Below, one piece after another: positions 51,516 through 60,636 of a stretch of 64,000 bases of DNA. The stretch comes from Haloarchaeobius amylolyticus. GTDB taxonomy: Archaea > Halobacteriota > Halobacteria > Halobacteriales > Natrialbaceae. A program made the position numbers and the translations under genes. The stretch spans positions 1,674,001 through 1,738,000 of the forward strand of contig NZ_JANHDH010000001.1 in NCBI RefSeq assembly GCF_026616195.1. Reading direction: 5' to 3'. The notes beneath the pieces are model-generated. The model was not told the origin of the DNA, ran no database searches, and saw nothing but the letters and a program-made list of their open reading frames with translations. The number at the start of each line of letters is the position of its first letter. Positions within the stretch are counted from its first letter, which is position 1.

Positions 51516-51971
51516 ATGACGTACGAAAATCTCGACGCGAAGTTGGTGAATGCACTTCTGGACAACGGCGACGCGAGTCTTCGCAGTCTGGCAGAACAAC
51601 TCGACGTGTCCGTGACGACCGTCTCGAACCACGTCTCCGCGCTGGAGGACGAAGGGGTCATCCGCGGGTACACGCCGAAGATCGACTACGACCAGCTCGG
51701 CTACGACGTCACCGCCGTCGTCCAGCTCAAGGTCGAGGGGAGCGCCCTGCCCGACGTGACCGAACGCCTCCGCGAGGAGAAGCAGATGGTGTCGGTGTAC
51801 GAGGTCACCGGCGACTACGACGTCATCGCCATCGGGAAGTTCGAGGACACCGACGGCATGAACACCCAGATCAAGCGCCTGCTCACCGACCCGGAGATCA
51901 AGGAGTCGAACACCTCGGTCGTCCTGAACCCGGTCTGCGAGAACGAGCAGTTCGAACTCGACATCGAGTAA
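51516..51971 (+). CDS. lrp: Lrp/AsnC family transcription regulator
   Basis: A 151-residue regulator. Residues 1-60 are a winged helix-turn-helix ([40 protein letters not shown]). Residues about 65-145 form the ligand-binding RAM domain with the [16 protein letters not shown] strand. Lrp proteins sense amino acids; the divergent glnA gene suggests glutamine or a related signal. It is preceded by its own promoter. Confidence 0.92.
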   Translation: MTYENLDAKLVNALLDNGDASLRSLAEQLDVSVTTVSNHVSALEDEGVIRGYTPKIDYDQLGYDVTAVVQLKVEGSALPDVTERLREEKQMVSVYEVTGDYDVIAIGKFEDTDGMNTQIKRLLTDPEIKESNTSVVLNPVCENEQFELDIE

Positions 51972-52157
51972 CGCACCACCCACGAGCACGAGCGCCCGCG
52001 GTGGCCAGCGACGGCGACACCGTCGCGGCAGCGACATCGTCGGCGCCCAGATACTCCACGTCGGTGAGGCGTCTCGATAGCCCAAGAAAACCATTTTCGC
52101 GGCCGTGGTGTATGCTAGCTCGAATCGTTCGCCCGAACGACCCGCCACACCACAGCC

Positions 52158-52472
52158 ATGTCAGTCATCGCCCGATTCGAGATACTGCCCGTCGGAGAAC
52201 AGCACATGTCCGAGTCCATCGCCCGCGCGCTCGACGCGCTGGACGACCTCGGCGTCACCTACGAGACGACCGCGATGGACACCATCGTCGAGGCCGAGAC
52301 CGCGGCCGAGGCCTTCGCCGCCGTCCAGGCCGCCCACGAGGCGGCCGGCGACGGCCGCATCGTCACCTCGTTCGAGCTCGACGACGACCCGGAACGCGAA
52401 CTGCACGCCGCCGACCGCGTCTCGGCTGTCGAGAAGGCACGCGAGCACTCCGCGGACGCGGCGAAGCCGTAA
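52158..52472 (+). CDS. MTH1187-type thiamine-binding protein
   Basis: A 104-residue protein of the MTH1187/YkoF-like family (MSVIARFEILPVGEQHMSE...). Members form ferredoxin-like beta-alpha barrels as dimers or tetramers and bind thiamine or its parts. The TYETTAMDTIVEAET and TSFELDDDPERE segments match the two strand-helix units. Followed by the multi-hairpin region before the convergent thermosome gene. Confidence 0.85.
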   Translation: MSVIARFEILPVGEQHMSESIARALDALDDLGVTYETTAMDTIVEAETAAEAFAAVQAAHEAAGDGRIVTSFELDDDPERELHAADRVSAVEKAREHSADAAKP

Positions 52473-52562
52473 GGGGAACGAAGAGCAGGAGCTGTGCGAC
52501 CTGCGCAGCAGAAAACGGTTCTTCGACCGAATACGGCTTCGGGAGCGGTTCGGGGGGTGAAG

Positions 52563-52715
52563 TTATGGAAGTTCTTCTACGCCGAACTTCACATAGCCTT
52601 GGCCGAGGAAACCTCGGCCGTGCGATGAGATTTCTCGTTCCTCGAAATCTACATCGGCTTCGTCAGACTCCGTCTGACGGCCTATGAAAATCGGTCTTCG
52701 CCCGATTTTACATAG
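52563..52715. repeat. array of five regularly spaced hairpins
   Basis: Five inverted repeats with centres about 29-31 bases apart. Hairpins 1, 3 and 5 (52563-52596, 52623-52656, 52682-52715) share one design: a 5-bp outer stem (such as CTATG with CATAG), one unpaired A on the 3' side, a 7-8-bp inner stem and a 7-9-base loop. Their stem sequences differ but keep pairing. Hairpins 2 and 4 (52601-52619, 52661-52679) are perfect 8-bp stems (GGCCGAGG; CGTCAGAC) with 3-base loops. Hairpin 5 includes the thermosome stop codon. The array fills the gap between two convergent genes and may end transcription from both sides. Confidence 0.8.
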
Positions 52716-54357
52716 CGCCGCCCATGCCGCCCATACCGCCCATGCCGCCAGCACCGCCGGGGCCACCTTCGTCGTCGCCCTTGTCGGTGCTCAGGTCACC
52801 GGCGGAGATGATGTCGTCGATCTTGAGGACGAGGTTCGCGGCCTCGGTGGCAGACGTGTACGCCTGCTCCTTGGAGTGGGCCGGCTCGACGACGCCAGCG
52901 TCGAAGGTGTCCTCGATCTGGCCGGAGAAGACGTTCAGACCGGCGCGCTTGTTGCCGCTCTCGTGCTCGGAGCGGAGGTTGACGAGGATGTCGATGGAGT
53001 CGAGACCGGCGTTCTCGGCGAGGACGCGCGGCACGAGTTCCAGCGAGTCGGCGAACGCCTCGACGGCGAGCTGCTCGCGACCCTCGACGGAGTCGGCGTA
53101 GTCGCGGAGGCGCGAGGCGACCTCGACCTCGATGGCGCCGCCACCGGCGACGACGCGGCCGTCGGAGACGGTCTGGGCGACGACGTCGAGGGCGTCGGTG
53201 ACGCCGCGCTCGAGCTCGTCGACGACGTGGTCGGTGGAGCCACGGAGGGTGAGCGTGACGCCGTGGGCGTTCTCGGCACCCTCGACGTAGAACAGCTCGT
53301 CCTCGGCGTCGCGGCTGATGGAGCCAGCGCCGAGGTCGGAGGCGTCGAAGTCGTCGAGGTCGGAGACGACGGACGCGCCGAGGATCTCACGCAGGAACCG
53401 GACGTCGGACTTCTTCACGCGGCGGACGGCGAGGATGCCCTCCTTCGCGAGGTAGTGCTGGGCGAGGTCGTCGATGCCCTTCTGGCAGAAGACGACGTCG
53501 GCACCGGAGTCGACGATGGACTGGACCTTGTCCTTGAGCTGCTTCTCCTCCTGGTCGAGGAACTGCTGGAGCTGGCTCGGGTCGGTGACGTTGACCTCGG
53601 TGTCGACGTTGGCCTCCTCGACCTCGATGGCCTCGTTGAGGAGGAGGATCTTCGCGTCGTCGACCGACTTCGGCATGTCGTCGTGGACCGGGTCCTTGTC
53701 GATGACCGCGCCCTTCAGGAGCTCGGAGGCGGAGGCGGGCTGGCCGGTCTGGGTCTCGATCTTGAGGTACTCCATGTCGACCTGCCCCTCGACGGTGACG
53801 GACTGGACGGCCTCGACGATGAGCTCTGCGAGGTGCTCCTTGTCGAGTTCGGCGCCCTTGCCCGTCATGGAGGTCTCGGCGACCTTGCGCAGGAGCTCCT
53901 CGTCGTCGGCGTCGACGTTCTCCGCGATGTCGTCGACCTCTTCGCGAGCCTGCTTGCTCGCGAGGTGGAAGCCCTTGATGATGGCGCTCGGGTGGATGTC
54001 CTGCTCGAGGAGGTCCTCGGCGTTCTTCAGGAGTTCGCCCGCGATGGCGACGGCGGTCGTCGTGCCGTCACCGGCCTCGTCCTCCTGCGTCTCGGCGACC
54101 TCGATGATCATCTCGGCCGTCGGGTTGTCGATGTCCATCTCCTTCAGGATGGTTACGCCGTCGTTCGTGATGGTGACGTCACCCATCGAGTCGACGAGCA
54201 TCTTGTCCATCCCTTTCGGGCCGAGTGTGGAACGCACGGCCTCGGCGACTGCGCGAGCCGCCTGGATGTTGTACTCCTGCGCGTCACGGTCCTTGACGCG
54301 CTGGGACTCCTCGGACATCACGATCATCGGCTGACCTTGCTGCATTCGCTGGCTCAT
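52708..54357 (-). CDS. thermosome (group II chaperonin) subunit
   Basis: A 549-residue chaperonin subunit of the Cct1/Cct2 type that folds proteins in a double-ring complex. Visible motifs: [29 protein letters not shown], the catalytic [28 protein letters not shown], and the Gly-Met-rich tail ([13 protein letters not shown]). The ATG at 54357 ([11 protein letters not shown]) is the conserved haloarchaeal start, and a TATA box about 31 bases upstream would place the transcript start just before it; an ATG at 54372 is less likely. The stop codon lies inside hairpin 5 of the downstream array. Confidence 0.96.
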   Translation of the reverse strand: MSQRMQQGQPMIVMSEESQRVKDRDAQEYNIQAARAVAEAVRSTLGPKGMDKMLVDSMGDVTITNDGVTILKEMDIDNPTAEMIIEVAETQEDEAGDGTTTAVAIAGELLKNAEDLLEQDIHPSAIIKGFHLASKQAREEVDDIAENVDADDEELLRKVAETSMTGKGAELDKEHLAELIVEAVQSVTVEGQVDMEYLKIETQTGQPASASELLKGAVIDKDPVHDDMPKSVDDAKILLLNEAIEVEEANVDTEVNVTDPSQLQQFLDQEEKQLKDKVQSIVDSGADVVFCQKGIDDLAQHYLAKEGILAVRRVKKSDVRFLREILGASVVSDLDDFDASDLGAGSISRDAEDELFYVEGAENAHGVTLTLRGSTDHVVDELERGVTDALDVVAQTVSDGRVVAGGGAIEVEVASRLRDYADSVEGREQLAVEAFADSLELVPRVLAENAGLDSIDILVNLRSEHESGNKRAGLNVFSGQIEDTFDAGVVEPAHSKEQAYTSATEAANLVLKIDDIISAGDLSTDKGDDEGGPGGAGGMGGMGGMGGAM

Positions 54358-54383
54358 GTACAGACGAGGCATTGATTGTGCTT

Positions 54384-54396
54384 CTATATAAAAATT
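54384..54396 (-). promoter_or_regulatory. TATA box of the thermosome gene
   Basis: Minus strand TTTTTATATAG, centred about 31 bases before the ATG at 54357. This is the strongest TATA box in the window and fits a nearly leaderless transcript. Haloarchaeal chaperonin genes are heat-inducible from such promoters. Confidence 0.65.
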
Positions 54397-54532
54397 TGGT
54401 TCTAGGTCGCAGCCGGTGACACGGACACACCAGCAGACGACACGCATAATCGCAATACAGTGGCACGACACCGCCGGAATCATGCGCATCCGTACCAAAC
54501 CACGAGCCGGCAATCTGGTCGCCGAACACACG

Positions 54533-54543
54533 CATTTATATAC
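54533..54543. promoter_or_regulatory. second TATA-like site upstream of the thermosome gene
   Basis: ATTTATATAC, readable as TATATAAAT on the minus strand, about 180 bases before the thermosome ATG. It could start a longer thermosome leader or an antisense transcript into the SRAP gene. No short reading frame after it is convincing. Confidence 0.3.
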
Positions 54544-54599
54544 GACGAATCGACTCCCGTCGGCACCTCGCGGCGACCCCCTTCCTCGCCCCGACCAGC

Positions 54600-55340
54600 T
54601 CAGTTCGCGCCGAGTTCCTCGACCACCGCCGGCGAGTCGTTCGCCGGGTCGTTCACCGCCGTCGACACCGGGTACGCCCGCATCTCGTCGGCCGGGTACG
54701 GCTCGCACAGCCCGACCGCCTCGTCGGTGTCACCGTGCAGCCACGTCTCCTCCTCGCCCTCGGGGACGATGACCGCCATCCGGTGGTGCAGGTCGGCGAC
54801 GAGGTCGTTCGGCTCGGTCGTACAGACCGTGAAGGAGACGATTCGTTTCGTCGCGGGTTCCGCCGCCTCGCCGCCCGCGAAGGCGTCGAGGCCGGTCTGC
54901 TGTTCGATGCCCTCCCAGACCGCGTACAGCCCGGCCATCGCGAACGGCGCCTCGTCGGTCAGCGTCACGCGGTAGGGCTGCTTGCCGTCACCCTCCTGTT
55001 TCCACTCGTAGAACCCGTCCGCCGGGACGAGACACCGCCCGGCCGTCGCGAGGTCGGCCCCCGGCCCGGCCGAGGCGAACGCGGTCCGGAACATCGGCTT
55101 CTCCTGGACGGTCTCCGACCGCGCGTTGATCGGCCGGGGCGCGTCGTCGGGGTCGTCGGTCCACGACGGGACGAACCCCCAGTTCGCCCGGGTCAGCTCG
55201 TCGTCGGTGTCGGCCCGGACGACCGGCAGGTCCTGCCGCGGCGCCGCGTTGTACCGCGGCCCGTAGTCGTCGGGGACGGAGACGCCGAAGCGTTCCTGCA
55301 ACTCGTCGGGCGTCACGAAGAGACTGTAGCGACCACACAT
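54600..55340 (-). CDS. SOS response-associated peptidase (SRAP, HMCES/YedK type)
   Basis: A 246-residue SRAP protein that traps abasic sites in single-stranded DNA by forming a thiazolidine crosslink. All key residues are present: C2 after Met removal (MCGRYSLF), N31 (RYNAAPRQD), E112 (PADGFYEW) and H185 (DLHHRMAV). The extra insertion around residues 120-165 is within family variation. The ATG at 55340 is required to expose Cys2. It follows tRNA-Ser on the same strand. Confidence 0.93.
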   Translation of the reverse strand: MCGRYSLFVTPDELQERFGVSVPDDYGPRYNAAPRQDLPVVRADTDDELTRANWGFVPSWTDDPDDAPRPINARSETVQEKPMFRTAFASAGPGADLATAGRCLVPADGFYEWKQEGDGKQPYRVTLTDEAPFAMAGLYAVWEGIEQQTGLDAFAGGEAAEPATKRIVSFTVCTTEPNDLVADLHHRMAVIVPEGEEETWLHGDTDEAVGLCEPYPADEMRAYPVSTAVNDPANDSPAVVEELGAN

Positions 55341-55509
55341 GCGCCTGCGTACGCGTGGGAACCACAAAAGCGGCCGCAAGGTGGCGAGGAGGACGGACGA
55401 GATTCCGGCCTGACTGTTCAACCTGCAGTGGAAACGAAGGGGTTGGGGGGTCGCGGTGCTCGGCGGTGAGTGAATCAGCGGAAGGAACAGCGTCCGTGGC
55501 TCGCAGGAG

Positions 55510-55591
55510 CGCCAGGACAGGGATTTGAACCCTGAATCCCGAAAGGGAACACGCTTTCCAGGCGTGCGCCTTACCGTTCGGCCATCCTGGC
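55510..55591 (-). tRNA. tRNA-Ser (anticodon GGA)
   Basis: 82 bases on the minus strand. Acceptor stem GCCAGGA pairs with TCCTGGC, followed by discriminator G. The anticodon arm is CACGC-CTGGAAA-GCGTG, giving GGA, which reads TCC and TCT serine codons. A long variable arm (TCCC-TTTC-GGGA) marks a class II tRNA, and the T arm contains GGTTCAAATCC. No intron and no encoded CCA. Confidence 0.95.
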
Positions 55592-55655
55592 TTCACCCGA
55601 GAGTTACCGGGTGTTGCATTTAACGGCTTTGTTTCGTCGGGGAGTGTGCGAAGGG

Positions 55656-55862
55656 CTAGCGGCCACGGCCGAGCAGCCGTATCTCGGCGACGTAGGCCGC
55701 CGCGGCGACGCCAGCGCCGACGACGAGCGCGACCCCGAACGCGGGCAGGAAGCCGACGCTGTCGTTCCCGAACAGCACGTACCCCTGGTAGAGCACGAGG
55801 AACGCGAACACGCCGACGGCGCCCCACAGCAGGGCCGACTTCGTTCGCTCGTCCACCCTCAC
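55656..55862 (-). CDS. small two-helix membrane protein
   Basis: A 68-residue protein (MRVDERTKSALLWGAVG...) with two hydrophobic segments at about residues 10-30 and 38-60 and a basic end (RLLGRGR). Its GTG start overlaps the stop of ridA by GTGA, so it is translationally coupled to it. No family recognised; a role tied to RidA is not evident. Confidence 0.65.
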   Translation of the reverse strand: MRVDERTKSALLWGAVGVFAFLVLYQGYVLFGNDSVGFLPAFGVALVVGAGVAAAAYVAEIRLLGRGR

Positions 55863-56239
55863 TCGCTGGACGCGATGGCCTCGATCTCGACGCCCACGCC
55901 CTTCGGGAGGTTCGCGACCTCGACCGCCGAGCGGGCCGGCGGGTTGTCGATGAAGTACTCCTTGTAGGCGTCGTTCATCTCGTCGAAGTCCTCGATGTCG
56001 TCCATGAACACCGTCACCTTGAGCACGTCCTCCATGGTGCAGCCCTCCTCCTCGAGGATGGCGGTGACGTTCTCCAGTGCCTGCCGGGTCTGGACCGTGA
56101 TGGACTCCTCGTCCAGCAACTCGCCCTCGGGTGTCATGGGAATCTGGCCGGCGGTGAACACGATGTCGCCGTTGGTCGTCGCCTGACTGTACGCCCCGAC
56201 CGCGGCCGGTGCCTCGTCCGTGCTGATGACGCGCTTCAT
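55859..56239 (-). CDS. ridA: RidA family enamine/imine deaminase
   Basis: A 126-residue RidA (YjgF/YER057c) protein that hydrolyses reactive enamines and imines, such as those released by threonine dehydratase. The family signatures GAYSQATTNGDIVFTAGQIP and the substrate-binding Arg in ARSAVEVANLPKG are intact. The ATG at 56239 gives the standard length. A threonine ammonia-lyase gene, whose product generates the enamine, lies 7 kb away at the window end. Confidence 0.93.
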   Translation of the reverse strand: MKRVISTDEAPAAVGAYSQATTNGDIVFTAGQIPMTPEGELLDEESITVQTRQALENVTAILEEEGCTMEDVLKVTVFMDDIEDFDEMNDAYKEYFIDNPPARSAVEVANLPKGVGVEIEAIASSE

Positions 56240-56311
56240 ACTCGGGGCGACGACCGCCGCCGTCTTAAAAACCCTCGACTTCCCGCAACGTTTCGGGTCG
56301 CGACAGCGCAC

Positions 56312-56743
56312 TCACTCGTAGCCGACCTCGGGCGTCAACTCGATGCTGCTGCGCTGGAACGTCCCGCTCCCGCGGGCGATCTCGTTGCCCTCGCCGTCCC
56401 ACGCTACTGCCTCCGCGATGAGCTGGCGCGGGTTGTCGTTGACCACCTCGCCGACCGCGCGTATCTCGCCCTCCGAGACGGGTCGTTCGAGGTAGATGTT
56501 GAACTCCGTCGTCAGCACCGAGACGTCCTCGACCAGCGAACTCGCGGCGAAGAAGGCGGCGTCGTCGAGCACCTTGAAGTACACCGACCCGTGGACCCCA
56601 CCGAGGGCGTGGAAGTGGGATTCGTCGACGGGCGTCACGAGTTCGGCCTCGCCCTCGCGGACGGTCAGCTCCGGGTCGTAGTGGTCGTTGACCGGTGCCG
56701 CGTCGTACATGCGTTCGAGCTTCCGGAAGTGCTCCTCGTTCAC
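56312..56743 (-). CDS. PaaI-type hotdog-fold thioesterase
   Basis: A 143-residue hotdog-fold protein. The family motif HFHALGGVHGSVYFKVLDDAA places the acyl-CoA-binding Gly and the catalytic Asp in the central helix, followed by TTEFNIYLERPV. It probably hydrolyses acyl- or aryl-CoA thioesters. The start is taken as a GTG at 56743; an internal ATG 11 codons on is possible. It is adjacent to the cyd genes but has its own gap. Confidence 0.82.
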   Translation of the reverse strand: MNEEHFRKLERMYDAAPVNDHYDPELTVREGEAELVTPVDESHFHALGGVHGSVYFKVLDDAAFFAASSLVEDVSVLTTEFNIYLERPVSEGEIRAVGEVVNDNPRQLIAEAVAWDGEGNEIARGSGTFQRSSIELTPEVGYE

Positions 56744-56810
56744 GTGCCCCGAGTCGCGGGCCGGCGAGAAATAGCTGTCCGCACCGGCATCGAACCGGCG
56801 CGACCGACAG

Positions 56811-57794
56811 TCAGTGCCCGTACCCGCCCTCCTCGACCGGGCCGGCGAACGTCGCGTAGAGCACGCCGAAGTAGGTCAGGACGAGGGGGAGCAAGAACGC
56901 CGAGGCGCCGGTGAGGATGTTCATCGACAGCGGCGAGACGGCGGCCTCGCGGGCGGTGAGACCGGTCGCCGGGTCGAGCACGGGCCAGAGCAGGACGCCG
57001 ACGAGGGCGACCAGCGCGTAGGTGAGCCCTCCGGCCGAGAGGAACGCGAGCAGGTCGCGTTCGGTTCGTATGGTCATCGCGTACGCCCCCGCGAGGAGCA
57101 CCGAGCCGACGACCAGCGCGATGGGCACGGGCGCCAGCAGGGCCTCGCGGACCGCGGGGCGCAGGAGCAACCCGCCGAGGGTCACGACCACGAGGCCGAG
57201 GTAGACGACGACCGCCCGCAGGCCCCACCGACGCAGCTCGGCCGCCATTCCGGGCGCGGGTCGGCCGACCTTCATCGCGAGGAACGCCGCGCCCGTCACG
57301 ACCGTCAGCGCGACCACCGCGAGGCCGACGACGAGCGCCTCGGGCGCGAAGGTCGTCCCGAGCAGCCAGTTCCCGGTGAAGACCCCGAGCAGGAACGGGG
57401 AGCCGATGGAGCCGACCACGAAGGCGCGGCCCCACCAGCGTTTCCAGGCGGCGTCCTCGCGCTGTTCGTACATCTCGGGGGCGAGCCCGCGCAGGATGAG
57501 CGTCCCGAGCACCCCGAACAGCAGCAGGTAGTGCCGACTGAACAGGGTGGCGTAGATGCGGGGGAAGGCGGCGAACAGACCCCCGCCGAAGACGACCAGC
57601 CAGACCTCGTTGCCGTCCCAGAACGGCCCGATGGCCGCGAGGACGTGCTCGCGCTCTTCCTCGGCCTCGCGGGTCGCGAACAGTGCGCCGGCCCCGAAGT
57701 CGAAGCCGTCGAGGAACAGGAACGTCCCGAGGAAGGCGAACACGACGCCGACCCAGATGGCCGGCAGCGGAAGCCCGAGGAGGTACTCAGTCAT
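56811..57794 (-). CDS. cydB: cytochrome bd oxidase subunit II
   Basis: A 327-residue membrane protein with about eight helices, of the CydB family: FLDGFDFGAGALF near residue 30, FWDGNEVWLVVFGGGLFAAFP near 58-78 and LRGLAPEMYEQRED. It pairs with CydA to form the quinol oxidase that reduces oxygen with high affinity. Its ATG overlaps the end of cydA by 8 bases. No cydX-sized gene or cydDC exporter is in the window. Confidence 0.93.
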   Translation of the reverse strand: MTEYLLGLPLPAIWVGVVFAFLGTFLFLDGFDFGAGALFATREAEEEREHVLAAIGPFWDGNEVWLVVFGGGLFAAFPRIYATLFSRHYLLLFGVLGTLILRGLAPEMYEQREDAAWKRWWGRAFVVGSIGSPFLLGVFTGNWLLGTTFAPEALVVGLAVVALTVVTGAAFLAMKVGRPAPGMAAELRRWGLRAVVVYLGLVVVTLGGLLLRPAVREALLAPVPIALVVGSVLLAGAYAMTIRTERDLLAFLSAGGLTYALVALVGVLLWPVLDPATGLTAREAAVSPLSMNILTGASAFLLPLVLTYFGVLYATFAGPVEEGGYGH

Positions 57795-59199
57795 CCGCGG
57801 GCACCTCCGCGACCGGTATCTCGGGCCGGTCGCTCGGCCGCGGCTCGTCCTCGGCGACGCCGACCTCGGGCGGACCCCTCCGGATGATTCGCCAGACGAC
57901 GTAGCTGTAGAGCGCGAGCAGGCCGGTGTAGACCAGCGCGAACCCGACCAGCGTCAGCGTCGCCTCGAAGCCGGTGAGCCCCGGTGAGACGCCATCCTCG
58001 GTCCTGAGGACGCCCTGGATGACCCAGGGCTGGCGGCCGACCTCGGTGACCAGCCAGCCGAGTTCGGTCGTGGCGATGCCGAGCAGGGACGAGCCGACCA
58101 TCGCCTGGTGGAGCCGGGTGTCCTCGAAGAGCCGGCCCTGGCGCCACCGGACCGCACCCCACAGCGCGAGCGCGACGAACCAGAGCCCGAGCAGCACCAT
58201 CAGCCGGAACGCCCAGAACACGATGGCGACGGGCGGCGAGTCCTCGAACTCGCCGAGGCCCATCACCTCGTATGTCGGGTCACCTCCGCTGGCGAGGACG
58301 GACGCGAGGGCCGGGATGTCGACCGTCCAGAGGTTCTCCGCGCGGGGGTCGGTGAACGCCGCGGGGTCGGTCGGGATGGCGATGACGTGCAGCGCCGCGG
58401 GCGCCTCGGTCTCGTACTGGGCCTCCATCGCGGCGAACTTCTGGGGCTGGGTCTCGGCGACGTGGCGGGCATAGGAGTCGCCGTGGACCACCTGGAAGGG
58501 CGCCATCACGACCAGCATCACCAGCGCGAGCTTCATCGTCACGCGCCAGAACCGGGTGTCGCGGTGGCGCCAGAGGTGGTAGCCCGCGACGCCGAGCATG
58601 AACAGCGACACCGAGATGACCGCCGCCGACTGCATGTGGACGAACATCCACGGGAACCGCGGGTTGAGGTAGGCCGCCCAGGGGTCGACCAGCGTCACGA
58701 TGGACTGGCCGCTCTGCTGGACCATCTCGAACCCGCGGGGTGTCTGCATCCAGGAGTTGGCGATGAGGATCCAGACCGCCGAGAGCCACGTCCCGGCGCC
58801 GACCGCGACGGCAGAGACCATGTAGAGGGCGTCGCCGACCTTCTCGCGGCCGAAGACGAACACCCCGAGGAACGTCGCCTCGAGGAAGAACGCCATCATC
58901 CCCTCGACCGCGAGCGGGCCGCCGAACAGCTCCCCGGCGACGGTCGAGAACGCCGCGAAGTTCGTCCCGAACTCGAACTCGAGGACGATGCCCGTCACGG
59001 TCCCGACGACGAACGAGACGGCGAAAATCTTCGTCCAGAACCGGCGTTGCTGCTCCCAGAGCCGGTCGTCGCTCCGGATGGATTTCCACGTGAAGTAGAC
59101 GAGGAAGGGCGCGAGGCCCATCGACATCACGGGGAAGATGATGTGGACGATGGTCGTCAGTGCGAACTGGAGGCGACTTGCGAGTACGGGGTCTACCAT
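57787..59199 (-). CDS. cydA: cytochrome bd oxidase subunit I
   Basis: A 470-residue subunit with about nine helices that carries the hemes. Starting at the ATG at 59199, the haem ligand H19 (TTIVHIIFP) falls at the same number as in E. coli, as do E99 and E107 (GGPLAVEGMMAFFLEATF); H188 (MFVHMQSAA) fits the b558 ligand. The Q-loop region GDSYARHVAETQPQKFAAMEA lacks the long insertion of the E. coli enzyme. The numbering supports this start over one 4 codons upstream. It leads the cydAB operon. Confidence 0.95.
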   Translation of the reverse strand: MVDPVLASRLQFALTTIVHIIFPVMSMGLAPFLVYFTWKSIRSDDRLWEQQRRFWTKIFAVSFVVGTVTGIVLEFEFGTNFAAFSTVAGELFGGPLAVEGMMAFFLEATFLGVFVFGREKVGDALYMVSAVAVGAGTWLSAVWILIANSWMQTPRGFEMVQQSGQSIVTLVDPWAAYLNPRFPWMFVHMQSAAVISVSLFMLGVAGYHLWRHRDTRFWRVTMKLALVMLVVMAPFQVVHGDSYARHVAETQPQKFAAMEAQYETEAPAALHVIAIPTDPAAFTDPRAENLWTVDIPALASVLASGGDPTYEVMGLGEFEDSPPVAIVFWAFRLMVLLGLWFVALALWGAVRWRQGRLFEDTRLHQAMVGSSLLGIATTELGWLVTEVGRQPWVIQGVLRTEDGVSPGLTGFEATLTLVGFALVYTGLLALYSYVVWRIIRRGPPEVGVAEDEPRPSDRPEIPVAEVPADD

Positions 59200-59337
59200 G
59201 GGCGGTCTCACCGACCGGGTGGAGGGCGAACCGGTCGCTGTTCACCCCTATGGACACCCGACTTACAACCGCCGGGGCGATTCCCGGACCCCGGGAACCG
59301 GCGGGGTTTTCAGTGTTCCCCCGAACGTGTTCTCGTG

Positions 59338-60225
59338 ATGGACTCCTCCCCGTCGTCCCGCCGCAGAGCCGTGGCGATGCTCGCGCTCGCGGCCGGGCTG
59401 GCGGTCGCTGTCGCCCGGCTGGCCGCGGCGCGCGTCACCGACGTTCCCCTCTGTCCCCTCACGGCCCGGGGCCGGGTCGGCCCGGACTGGGTCGTCCGCA
59501 CCGGGGTCGGCACCGGCGAGGCCCTGCCCGGGGAGATGGACGACCTCGACGCCTTCGCCCGCCCCGACTTCGACCCCGGGCTGGTCGCACCCGCGGTCCG
59601 ACGGTTCTACGAGCAGACCGCCCGGTACGACCTCGCCCTGACCGCCGAGTGGCACCGCCCCTTCCGGACCGGGGCGTGGCTGGCGAGTCGCCTGACGACC
59701 TACCTCGAACAGTTGAACCTGCCCGCGCCCGGTGACTCGCGGGTCCGCCACCTGACGAGCCGTTTCGAGCGCCTCGACCCGGCCGCCGACCCCCGCGAGG
59801 GTGCCCGGGCCTGGGTCCGGACCGACCGCGACACCGGCGAAGGCGTGTTCACCGCGATGTACGCCGCCCACGAGGACGACGGCGAGCGATTCGTCAACAT
59901 CGGCGTCCCCCTGCCCTTCGCGAACCTCTCGACGGTGCTGTCGCTCCGGCAGCTCGGCGAGTCGGGCGCGGTCGAGCTCACGACCGACGCCCCGGGCGAC
60001 CCGGGGCTCTACCTCGTGACACCCCTGGGAACCGTCGAACTACCCATGCGACAGCGGTTCCGGGTGTGGCCGGCAGACGTCGCCGGGGCGCCGGACGCGC
60101 CCGAGTCACCCGAAACCGGGGTCGGAGACGCGACCGTCGTCGCGACCCACGAGATGTGGCTGGCCGGCCGACAGTTCCTGACGGTCAGGTACGCCGCGGT
60201 GGCAGCGAGCGACGCCCGGGAGTGA
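59338..60225 (+). CDS. hypothetical protein with N-terminal membrane segment
   Basis: A 295-residue protein from the ATG at 59338 (preceded directly by an in-frame GTG). After MDSSPSSRRRA, residues about 11-30 are hydrophobic and could be a signal or anchor. The rest is a soluble domain rich in Arg and Asp (RRFYEQTARYDLALTAEWHR; GVFTAMYAAHEDDGERFVN). I do not recognise the family. It is divergent from cydA with a 138-base gap. Confidence 0.65.
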   Translation: MDSSPSSRRRAVAMLALAAGLAVAVARLAAARVTDVPLCPLTARGRVGPDWVVRTGVGTGEALPGEMDDLDAFARPDFDPGLVAPAVRRFYEQTARYDLALTAEWHRPFRTGAWLASRLTTYLEQLNLPAPGDSRVRHLTSRFERLDPAADPREGARAWVRTDRDTGEGVFTAMYAAHEDDGERFVNIGVPLPFANLSTVLSLRQLGESGAVELTTDAPGDPGLYLVTPLGTVELPMRQRFRVWPADVAGAPDAPESPETGVGDATVVATHEMWLAGRQFLTVRYAAVAASDARE

Positions 60226-60312
60226 CCCAGGGCAGCGGCTGCTGCCCGGTCGACCCCTGCACCAGTTGCGCCGACACGCAGAGTCAATACCATGCGTGTC
60301 GTAGCGGGACGA

Positions 60313-60591
60313 ATGCCAGAAGAGACGCTGTTCGAGTTCGAGCGGGACATGAGCACGAGCGAGGTCGCACGCTACCTCCGGACGGTCGCGGACCACCTCG
60401 AATCCGGCGACGAGTTCACCCTCGAATCCGGCGGTGAGTCGGTGACGCTCGCGCCGGCGGGGCGCATCGAGTTCGAGGTCGAGGTCGAACGCGAGACCTC
60501 GAAGTCGGGCGGGTCCGCGGAAATCGAACTCGAGTTCGAACTGGAGTGGGACGAGGACGGGAGCGACGGCGGCGACCTGACCATCGAGTGA
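60313..60591 (+). CDS. amphi-Trp domain protein
   Basis: A 92-residue protein with the amphi-Trp pattern (MPEETLFEFERDMSTSEVA RYLR-type helix, ESGGESVTLAP, then alternating acidic/hydrophobic strands EFEVEVERE and IELEFELEWDED). The single Trp near the end is in the position that names the family. The ATG at 60313 is preferred over one 7 codons upstream. Function unknown. It converges on the histidine kinase gene. Confidence 0.75.
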   Translation: MPEETLFEFERDMSTSEVARYLRTVADHLESGDEFTLESGGESVTLAPAGRIEFEVEVERETSKSGGSAEIELEFELEWDEDGSDGGDLTIE

Positions 60592-60636
60592 GGCTACCCC
60601 ACGAGCCGGGAGGGGAGACCGGGTCAGCGGGACCGG

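Noticed and set aside
52563-52766. Minus-strand frame that reads through the hairpin array (67 codons)
   Set aside because: It overlaps the thermosome end out of frame and its start gives a Trp/Ala run from the shifted Gly-Met tail; the hairpins explain the sequence better.
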